Positions 57,230-64,000 of a stretch of 64,000 bases of DNA are shown here, piece by piece. Positions within the stretch are counted from its first letter, which is position 1. Every line of letters starts with the position of its first letter. Source of the DNA: Debaryomyces hansenii CBS767. Its lineage: Eukaryota > Ascomycota > Pichiomycetes > Serinales > Debaryomycetaceae. The translations under genes were made by a program, and so were the position numbers. The stretch is from contig NC_006044.2 in assembly GCF_000006445.2 (NCBI RefSeq), positions 496,001-560,000 on the forward strand. Direction: 5' to 3'. The notes beneath the pieces were generated by a model. It did not search any database and was not told where the DNA came from. It saw only the letters and a program-made list of their open reading frames with translations.

Positions 57230-57802
57230 ATGCCATTACCCGAGTCACTCAAGTTTTTAGGCTCTACTTTATCGTGGACCTTGAAGGCAGGGTGTATAGC
57301 TCACTTGTTACATGAATATGTATACGAATTTACGGAAACCAGAGGAGAGTCAATGCTCCCAACTCTACAAGCACACCATGATTATGTTCATGCCTTGAAG
57401 AAGCATAGATTGGGAAGGGATTTAGAAATAGGTGATTGCATAGTTGCAATAAAGCCAAGTGATCCAGAACATCGTGTATGTAAGAGAATAACAGGAATGC
57501 CAGGAGATATCATATTGGTTGATCCATCATCATCTTCGGAATTGACCAATAGTACGGCCGAGTGCATTTCCCATGACGGATTTAACAAATATATTAAAGT
57601 ACCCGAGGGTCATGTTTGGGCTACAGGAGATAATTTGTGCCACTCATTGGATTCAAGGTCATATTCAGCGTTACCAATGGCATTAATCAAGGGGAAAATA
57701 ATAGCTGCTAATTCAATGGATAGAGGGCTTAAAAACGAAAATGGGAAGTTATGGTTTTGGAATTTCAGGTGGATAGGCAATTCCTTTGTTACGGAGGGAT
57801 AG
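57230..57802 (+). CDS. IMP1: mitochondrial inner-membrane peptidase subunit 1
   Basis: 190-residue signal-peptidase-type serine protease of the inner membrane facing the intermembrane space. Catalytic Ser41 in RGESMLPTL and Lys85 in VCKRITGMPGD form the Ser/Lys dyad. Box E is GHVWATGDNLCHSLDSRSYS. A single N-terminal hydrophobic anchor precedes Ser41. It processes precursors such as Cox2 and Gut2 in yeast. Upstream ATGs at 57195 and 57222 share one out-of-frame uORF that ends at 57260, inside the IMP1 start, and would reduce initiation if the transcript includes them. Confidence 0.94.
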   Translation: MPLPESLKFLGSTLSWTLKAGCIAHLLHEYVYEFTETRGESMLPTLQAHHDYVHALKKHRLGRDLEIGDCIVAIKPSDPEHRVCKRITGMPGDIILVDPSSSSELTNSTAECISHDGFNKYIKVPEGHVWATGDNLCHSLDSRSYSALPMALIKGKIIAANSMDRGLKNENGKLWFWNFRWIGNSFVTEG

Positions 57803-57922
57803 ATTTATGTAAATACTTTATTTGTGATTAATATAATGATAATATTGATGTCACTAGAAGTGTAATTTCATTCTAATTTGACGTTTGAAACCGGCTAAAT
57901 ATCTATATTAACAACACATGCC

Positions 57923-58759
57923 TCAAGCTCTACCAGCTCTATGGTATTTTGCTAAATCTCTGAAAACTCTTGATCCAAAATAAATACTTGGACCTCCAAG
58001 GACAAAAGCGTAGAACAAAGTAACAAAAATAGTAGCACCCAAGTAGTATCTAATGAAGGTGAATTCAAAACCAACTAACGATATTAAGAACCCTAAGTTA
58101 TAAACCACTTTGCATCCTGAAACTTGATTAAATGTTCCGAATAAATCGGAGCCGATCATAGTGCCCCAGGCAACAACTAACCCGAAGAATAATGCTGTAG
58201 CACCACCAATAAATACTAATGGAATCAATGGATTCACGGTTTTTGGATCCTCTCTGAATTGATGGTGAATTTCTGGCTTAATTCCATTTCTTTCAACTTC
58301 AGTATATGTCGATGATGCTTTCAATTCTTCAGTAGGAATAATCTCAACTAAAGACTTAAATAAATTTGCACTACTTCCAGAATCACCCACGATTAAATTC
58401 AAGAACAACTTGTCTTCAATCTTCAATCTTTCTGCAATTTTTTTAACTGGAATGGATAAAGAGATTAGCTTGGAGCTGGCATCAAATTTAGGGACATATG
58501 AGGAATCTAACCCTTTGTTATTTCCTAAACTAACAACAATCTGATTTGGAGCCTTCGAGAAGTCATCTTTCAAATTCAAGCTGATGTCAATCTTATCCTT
58601 TGGTGAATTGATGGATAATTTTTTGATTTCTTGTGTATTCATTTCTCCGAACGCTACTGATTCTCCGTTTGATTTAATTGAGCCTTTAGAAATAGAAAAT
58701 GCCCACGAAACAGCAAACAATTGTAAAAAGATGACTATCGAAGCGAAAGCTAACTTCAT
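57923..58759 (-). CDS. SWP1: oligosaccharyltransferase subunit Swp1 (ribophorin II)
   Basis: 278-residue ER membrane protein of the N-glycosylation OST complex. Signal peptide MKLAFASIVIFLQLFAVSWA. Lumenal beta-rich domain at about 22-165. Three membrane segments follow NPLIPLVFIGGATALFFGLV, VVYNLGFLISLVGFEFTFIR and YYLGATIFVTLFYAFVLGGP, ending FRDLAKYHRAGRA. Length matches yeast Swp1. Confidence 0.93.
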   Translation of the reverse strand: MKLAFASIVIFLQLFAVSWAFSISKGSIKSNGESVAFGEMNTQEIKKLSINSPKDKIDISLNLKDDFSKAPNQIVVSLGNNKGLDSSYVPKFDASSKLISLSIPVKKIAERLKIEDKLFLNLIVGDSGSSANLFKSLVEIIPTEELKASSTYTEVERNGIKPEIHHQFREDPKTVNPLIPLVFIGGATALFFGLVVAWGTMIGSDLFGTFNQVSGCKVVYNLGFLISLVGFEFTFIRYYLGATIFVTLFYAFVLGGPSIYFGSRVFRDLAKYHRAGRA

Positions 58760-59077
58760 TTTGATTGTATAAGTCTATATGTTGAGTCTAATTGAATACT
58801 TTCAAATATCTACAGTTTTGTCAAGCGTGTTCGATTAAACGGTGTTCAATCTGAATAATGACACAAAGTCATGAATACAAGACCAATATGAAGCATTTTG
58901 TATTATATAGGTATTAGATAGCAAAATATAGACTAAACCCAGAAATAAAAGTACATAGACAGTTGACATATATTTGAAGTAAAATTTCACTTCACATGTA
59001 ATATAACGAGTGATTAGTGGTGAAAATAATGAATGCAAAAAAAGGATATAAGTCTCACATAAAATTCTTGAGCTTTC
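58760..59077. other. intergenic region SWP1 / LDO45-like
   Basis: 318 nt. It contains a short hydrophobic frame (first ATG at 58969, 44 codons) that I regard as chance in AT-rich sequence. It is the 3' region of the LDO45-like gene and promoter of SWP1. Confidence 0.45.
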
Positions 59078-60194
59078 CTACTCCGTATCCTCAGTAATGG
59101 TATCCTTTATAACAATGTCTTCATTTTTGTTGAGAACATCTTCCAATTCAGCTACATTGGGATCAGATTCTTTCAGTTCCAGGATCACTTTATATCCAGA
59201 CGACTTATTTGTATCAACAACCACATGAGACATAGGTAAGTCAAATTGGGGAGGCTTTCCGTCTATATCTGTAGTTTTCTCTCCATCATCTGAATTGGTA
59301 AAGCTGTCGGCAAACTTTTTGACTTTTTTCTTCAAATAGTAGCTTACCGCCAGGACTATAATCTGAATCCAGGTATCCGATTTGGAACACATCGAGATAA
59401 ATAACATGAGAGATCCCACGAATATAGATGTAGTCAATATAACTGGTACAAGGATAAAGGCTAGATGTTAGTTGGTGGCCTCTTTTGAAAAAATTGTTTT
59501 TATGGAAATACGTACAAACAATGATAAAGAAAATAAAGAAGACTATGGCAAAGAATGCAATAGTAATTGATGAAATTCCGAACATGAATGCTATCAGCAG
59601 GAATATTAGAAGTATCAACGGAACAATTATCAAAATTGATATCTAAATTCAGTTAGTTATGTTCTTATAGTATTTAATATGAAAAAAAAATAACATACGG
59701 TTGCAAGAATAGATCGACATTTATTCGCTCTCCCTATGAGTAAAATTGACTTTTTTATCTGGCATTTACAGTAGACGACCTTGCAAATGATAGTTCTGAT
59801 TGTGGTTAATATGTCATTCTATAAAGAACTGTTGGGACTTTATTACGTACTTGATGAATTCTTTACCGATATCAGAGTCATCTGTGAAATGATCAATAAA
59901 CTCCAATGTAGTATACGTAATACTTGCGATTATAACAGATATTCTATCTCTAATATGAAACGACACTTTACCCATATCTCTGAAAGGAAGATTGGTATAT
60001 GATTCTGATATTTCAGTAGGATTGTTTGTTGGATTTGCTAAGTTTGAACTGACTTGTTCTTGGAGTGAAATATTACTGTTTTGTTTATCGCCCTCTAATA
60101 ATGATGCATTTATGATTTTATTTGATTTCTTATCCCCAGGTGACGACAGCTCGGATTTTGAGTGTTCATAAGGATAACTTTTAGAGGATTGCAT
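59078..60194 (-). CDS. LDO45/promethin-like lipid-droplet protein, four exons
   Basis: Reconstructed by splicing. Exon 1 59851-60194, intron 59796-59850 (donor GTACGT, branch-like TATTAAC, acceptor TCAG). Exon 2 59699-59795, intron 59643-59698 (GTATGT, TAACTAAC, TTTAG). Exon 3 59516-59642, intron 59461-59515 (GTACGT, CAACTAAC, CTAG). Exon 4 59078-59460. All phases agree and give 316 residues. The N-terminal third is polar (MQSSKSYPYEHSKSELSS). A cluster of membrane hairpins spans about 147-225 (ISILIIVPLILLIFLLIAFM; SFILVPVILTTSIFVGSLML). Then an amphipathic KKKVKKFADS and an acidic tail follow. The hydrophobic block resembles Osw5/Ldo16 and promethin, which act with seipin at lipid-droplet contact sites. 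The family call is tentative. The splicing is well supported. Confidence 0.72.
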
Positions 60195-60313
60195 TGTTGC
60201 TTTCAGTTGATTGTAAGAAACCAGTATATTACAAGAATTTTGCAACAACGAGAATGCTCATTTTTCACTGAATATAAAATATATGAGATCTAAAATTTGA
60301 AACTTGATAATAA

Positions 60314-62275
60314 CTAAGACTGAAGTGAACCATCGTGAGTATTATTCTTCAATTCTGTAATTCCCAAATCGGATTGCATATTGTATTCAACATGGACTTG
60401 TTTGAGATACAACGGAGGTATTTTAGGTATACTGGCGATTGATTCAAACAAAACGGCCCCCATACCACCAAGTAGATGACCTAAATTATGACAGTGGATT
60501 AACCATATTCCCGGATTGTTTGCAGTTATTCTAATAACTGAATGACCTTTAGCAGGAGTGTAGGCTATGTCAAACATTGGTGGGTTTTCAAAATTCAAGT
60601 TTGTATAATTGTTTTTGGCAGCTTCTTCAACTGTCGCATACGGAAAGTTTTCTGTCTCACTATAACTAATTAAATGAAATAAATGTCCATGCATATGTAT
60701 TGGGTGATCAATAGTCCTAAAATTATTGATTATAATATCGACAATATCACCTTCTTGAATATTATCAGTCAAAGATCCGTTAAAGGACGCAAATGTATTC
60801 TCCTCGTCGGAGAAATCCATATGCAATAAAGGCTTCGAAAGCTCGAATCCAGCAGGTAATTTGGTTCCATCTTTGAACATGCTGAATTCAACTACCCCCG
60901 TTCTATTCAAATAGAGTTCGAAAGTATGATCTCCTGTTTTACTCGCATTAAGTTGATCGACTTTACTCAAGGGACCAGTTTCATGAGGCCAAACCAGATC
61001 GTAATTATCTTCGGTTAGTTTTCCATCTAAATCTTGAAATTTGATACCATTATTGATATTGTTTCGTTGTTGAATGTTCTGAAGCTCAACAGACGAAAGA
61101 GTAGAATTATCACCGTATATCAAATATCCTAGTGCCTCAATATATTGGGGTGTTTTAATTGCTGCGAATCTCATTGCAAATGGGTCCTTGGAGTTCTTAT
61201 GTTTGCTTGAATTTGTTTCTAAAAGAACCGTATACCTTGATCCAACTGGAATAAGTAGTTGATGTACAAGTTTTGGTCGTATAAACACGCCATCAACTGC
61301 AATTACATAAAATTCGTGGTCATCAATTGAAAATGCTTTCGTATACTGTCCACCAGCATTTAAAATATTTACATATTGCCAAGAAGAATGGTTTGTAAAA
61401 TAGACATAGTTGTCTCTCGAAGTTGATTCACAGCGCCTAGAGAAACCAGGGCTTTCAAGTCCAAAATTATCAAGTTTGAAGTCATGATATCCGTTTGTCT
61501 TCTCGCTTCTAATGCAGCCCATGGAATCGAATTGTGGCACACGATCAAGTTTAGATTTTGACCCCAATCTGTGGAATGTTGAATACTCATGGCAGTATAT
61601 TCTACCCTTACCGTTTAACAATATACTCAGGATACACAATGGATCAATGCCGTAATGGAACATTCTCGCCATGATGTCATCCATTGGAAGCTTGAAGGAA
61701 TCGTCCGCGATTATATATGAAGGTGATTTTTCTAAGGATTCTATTAGATCTAACTCCTCTTTGCTCTTAACAATTAAATCATAAGGCCTCTCTCTTGCTT
61801 TATTAGGCTTAATATAAATTGGTCCGTATAGTCCGTCTGTCAGATAGCCCCGGTAATGTGCATGATACCAATAAAACCCGTACTGATCTTTCAATTGGAA
61901 AAGATATGAATAACAATCACCACTTAGTATTGGATATTGAGTTATCCCAGGAACACCATCGGACCATGGCGTACCCTTTTGCAAAATGCCATGAAAATGT
62001 ATTGTTATTGATACTGGTAAATAGTTGACAACTGTTATATTAACCCAATCCCCCTCGTCACCTTCAATAATTGGCCCTGGTGATTGGCCGTTGATTAGGA
62101 AATTACTCTTATAAATTCCATCAGGGTTACCATATGCATGTGTTAATTCCAATCTATAATCTCTTACTTTCGGTTCACCAGCTGCAATATCTAGGTTACC
62201 ATCTACAGTAGATGCATAAATAAATGGCAAAACCATTAACGTAACTAAACCATAGCCAATTTTCATGCTTACCAT
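60314..62275 (-). CDS. secreted laccase-type multicopper oxidase
   Basis: 653-residue multicopper oxidase. Signal peptide at the N-terminus (MKIGYGLVTLMVLPFIYA). All copper ligands are present: HFHG (about 93-96), WYHAHY (about 136-141), HPIHMHGH (about 522-529) and HCHNLGHLLGGM (about 593-604). The T1 axial position is Met. There is no C-terminal membrane anchor, unlike ferroxidase Fet3, so it is probably secreted. Likely substrates are phenols or metals. It could oxidise Fe or Cu, but the Fet3 ferroxidase residues cannot be verified by eye. Ends IPKIPPLYLKQVHVEYNMQS plus a short tail. Laccase-like enzymes are uncommon in budding yeasts. Confidence 0.9.
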   Translation of the reverse strand: MVSMKIGYGLVTLMVLPFIYASTVDGNLDIAAGEPKVRDYRLELTHAYGNPDGIYKSNFLINGQSPGPIIEGDEGDWVNITVVNYLPVSITIHFHGILQKGTPWSDGVPGITQYPILSGDCYSYLFQLKDQYGFYWYHAHYRGYLTDGLYGPIYIKPNKARERPYDLIVKSKEELDLIESLEKSPSYIIADDSFKLPMDDIMARMFHYGIDPLCILSILLNGKGRIYCHEYSTFHRLGSKSKLDRVPQFDSMGCIRSEKTNGYHDFKLDNFGLESPGFSRRCESTSRDNYVYFTNHSSWQYVNILNAGGQYTKAFSIDDHEFYVIAVDGVFIRPKLVHQLLIPVGSRYTVLLETNSSKHKNSKDPFAMRFAAIKTPQYIEALGYLIYGDNSTLSSVELQNIQQRNNINNGIKFQDLDGKLTEDNYDLVWPHETGPLSKVDQLNASKTGDHTFELYLNRTGVVEFSMFKDGTKLPAGFELSKPLLHMDFSDEENTFASFNGSLTDNIQEGDIVDIIINNFRTIDHPIHMHGHLFHLISYSETENFPYATVEEAAKNNYTNLNFENPPMFDIAYTPAKGHSVIRITANNPGIWLIHCHNLGHLLGGMGAVLFESIASIPKIPPLYLKQVHVEYNMQSDLGITELKNNTHDGSLQS

Positions 62276-62562
62276 TCTTTACTCGATTATTTGTTGGTGT
62301 AGACATTACAATTATTTTTCTAGAGAAATTACATGATATATTAGGCTTAAGTATATAATAATAATTTATAAGCAACATAAATTACTTCTAATATCGTCCG
62401 ATATCTACTCAGTATGGTTATTTTGCAGCATTTAAAGTAACTTCAAGAATAAACTGTAAAAAATTGAGGTTTACAGTTAAATTGTTTCAGTGAAGTTTCT
62501 TCAAAACTTTCTTGATTTGACCAACTAGTTTGAAACAAGAAAAAAAGGATTGACAAACAATC

Positions 62563-63057
62563 ATGCAATTCTTATCAGCAAAGTCATTATTATATGCTAG
62601 GGTACTGTTGTTGGCTGTTCTTGCCTTTTTTTGCATAAAAGATCCCTCGGTCTTGTTGGAATCCGGGTTTGCTGTGCTCTTAGGTCAAGCAATGCAATTA
62701 AATATCGTTTTGGTTGATAGTTCCAATCCATTACTAGGTATCACAGCCGTTGCATTCGCTACATTAGCAATTTCTGATTTTATTCCTTTATTGGCTGATA
62801 ATATTGAATATTTCGAGACTATTGTACCAACCAGATTATTCCTTTATTTTGGATTAGCAGCATATTCATATGTCACTAGTTCACCATTTTTCAGTAGCAA
62901 TGTTATCTTTGTATACTCGTTCTTTGAAATATGGTTTAATTTCTTAATCTACAACAATTTAAGAGATGAAAGATATTATAGAATTAAGAAGTTTATCGAA
63001 GAAAATGGTGACAAGTTGAACCTTGATGAAGCCGTTAAAGTTGCTGAAGTTGACTAA
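62563..63057 (+). CDS. ILM1: Ilm1-like ER membrane protein
   Basis: 164-residue membrane protein like yeast Ilm1 (increased loss of mitochondrial DNA). Matching blocks: LAFFCIKDPSVLLESGFAVL, DFIPLLADNIEYFETIVPTR, and FFEIWFNFLIYNNLRDERYY. Four hydrophobic segments are visible. Shorter than yeast Ilm1 (203), missing its acidic C-terminal tail. Molecular function is unknown even in yeast. Confidence 0.88.
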   Translation: MQFLSAKSLLYARVLLLAVLAFFCIKDPSVLLESGFAVLLGQAMQLNIVLVDSSNPLLGITAVAFATLAISDFIPLLADNIEYFETIVPTRLFLYFGLAAYSYVTSSPFFSSNVIFVYSFFEIWFNFLIYNNLRDERYYRIKKFIEENGDKLNLDEAVKVAEVD

Positions 63058-63090
63058 TGTATATTACGTCTATATCGATAAATTAGGTAT

Positions 63091-64000
63091 TTATTCATTA
63101 ATAAAATTTAAAATTGTCCAATTTAGACACTCCTCGAGGTCACTTAAATCATTAAAGTTGATCAGCAAAACATTAGCACCTTGCTGATTATCACTTATTT
63201 TCTCGGAACTCTCAAACTTGATAATATTCAAATTAACAATCAATGTACAGAATATTTCAGTCGAGGAAATGTCAATATAAATCTTTAAGACTTGACCATC
63301 TTTCAAGTTATTGACAGTAACCTCGAATGAGGTCAAAGGTCTTTCAATTGATTTAATGAATGGGTTTACGATATTGTCTTGACTCTTTTTCAAATTGACG
63401 TATTTTTCGTAATCAATAGTAAGCTTTACTTTCTCTTTGAATTCGTTCAGATGAGAATCTAGAATATTCAACATATTCTGTACATTTATCTCGTGCCTTA
63501 TATGACCTAGTAACGGCCTTAAGATCAATGGATGCGAGTTGCTCTGTTTCCATTTTGTAATAGCCGTAGGAATTTTTTGCTTTAACTTCAAGTTATATTT
63601 ATAAAAGCAACATAACATTAATTTTAAAAGCGTTAGTATAGACTGAGCTTTTTTATTATTGATTGATGATAACTGGTTGATATTTTGATAGTAATTGCTT
63701 AATTCATCCTCATTATTTTCATCATAAATTATAGATTCTATCTCTATGATCTCATTATTTATTTCAATGATGATCTTATTAGCTATAATCAGCACGTTGT
63801 AGTTAATTAAGTACTTAGCTTCTCTTGTTAATTGATAAAATAAGTCCTCCTCAAATAAGAAAAATCTGGCTTTTTCTATATCATTAATTATTCCATACTT
63901 GCTGGTATTTATGAAATTATTCTCAAATATAGATTGACCTGTAAGCATATAATCATCATCAATTTTGCTAAGAATTTTGACTCTTATGTACTTATAAACT
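63091..64000 (-). CDS. SRB4: Mediator head subunit Med17/Srb4, 5' part outside window
   Basis: C-terminal about 302 residues of Med17, the central scaffold of the Mediator head. The frame is open to the right edge ([13 protein letters not shown] precedes the Met at 63948), so the gene continues beyond 64000. Diagnostic segments are [20 protein letters not shown] and [20 protein letters not shown]. The C-terminal fold ends [15 protein letters not shown]. Its 3' end converges on ILM1 with a 33-nt gap. Confidence 0.85.
   Translation of the reverse strand, partial: VYKYIRVKILSKIDDDYMLTGQSIFENNFINTSKYGIINDIEKARFFLFEEDLFYQLTREAKYLINYNVLIIANKIIIEINNEIIEIESIIYDENNEDELSNYYQNINQLSSINNKKAQSILTLLKLMLCCFYKYNLKLKQKIPTAITKWKQSNSHPLILRPLLGHIRHEINVQNMLNILDSHLNEFKEKVKLTIDYEKYVNLKKSQDNIVNPFIKSIERPLTSFEVTVNNLKDGQVLKIYIDISSTEIFCTLIVNLNIIKFESSEKISDNQQGANVLLINFNDLSDLEECLNWTILNFINE

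Noticed and set aside
58835..59038. 67-codon hydrophobic frame
   Set aside because: Begins at TTG; remaining 44 codons from the first ATG are an AT-rich hydrophobic run as expected by chance, in the 3' region of the LDO45-like gene.
59286..59633. 115-codon hydrophobic protein as a separate gene
   Set aside because: It reads through a clear intron (59461-59515) of the four-exon gene; the part after the intron is out of frame with conserved-looking sequence.
1..64000. CRISPR arrays, bacterial operons, plasmid or viral genes
   Set aside because: Nothing of the kind; all genes and signals are of yeast nuclear type.

Overview
This window is nuclear chromosomal DNA from an ascomycete yeast. Genes are densely packed on both strands, most lack introns, and the few introns carry yeast-type signals (GTATGT/GTACGT/GTAAGT donors, TACTAAC-type branch sites, TAG/CAG acceptors). 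Nearly every protein resembles budding-yeast families. Some gene content is absent from Saccharomyces: an acyl-CoA dehydrogenase ending in SKL, a D-amino-acid oxidase, a laccase-type multicopper oxidase and a class-III aminotransferase. CTG codons are scarce, and some fall where a polar residue fits better than leucine. Together this points to the CUG-Ser clade (Debaryomyces/Meyerozyma/Scheffersomyces-like). The species cannot be fixed from the sequence alone.

Layout. 1-12 kb: TOM70 (partial), TEP1, LSM12, FAR11, TOM22, a choline/ethanolamine phosphotransferase, a stomatin-like SPFH protein and an NSRP1-like splicing factor. 12-23 kb: SCD5, an unusual kinase-like protein with a possible PD-(D/E)XK nuclease-like first half, an intron-containing tRNA-Met, MPS1, spliced ARP2 and TRM61. 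23-36 kb: LSM1, peroxisomal acyl-CoA dehydrogenase, RPN7, tRNA-Leu, a short RhoGDI-like protein, UBC8, UGA2-like dehydrogenase, an unknown Pro/Gln-rich protein and spliced MBP1. 36-50 kb: class-III aminotransferase divergent from a Hol1-like transporter, MAK32, tRNA-Thr, GRH1, ENG1, a D-amino-acid oxidase and a small unknown protein. 50-64 kb: MRPL27, DPB3, TTI1, RPS22 with two introns, IMP1, SWP1, a four-exon LDO45/promethin-like gene, a multicopper oxidase, ILM1 and MED17 (partial).

Four gene models are reconstructed here by splicing: ARP2 (69-nt intron), MBP1 (103-nt intron that splits the DNA-binding domain), RPS22 (5'UTR intron plus coding intron) and the LDO45-like gene (three introns of 55-56 nt). 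Several start codons were moved to the first in-frame ATG because the longest open frame begins at TTG.

Most genes are housekeeping and do not form operons. Possible functional groupings are an amine/amino-acid catabolic set (aminotransferase plus Hol1-like transporter, SSADH, D-amino-acid oxidase), and cis-elements that fit their genes: MCB boxes at MBP1, Ace2-type sites at ENG1, Tbf1/Cbf1 sites at RPS22, an Rpn4-like site at RPN7 and UASINO-like boxes at EPT1. The best candidate for something undescribed is the kinase-like protein at 14514-16373.
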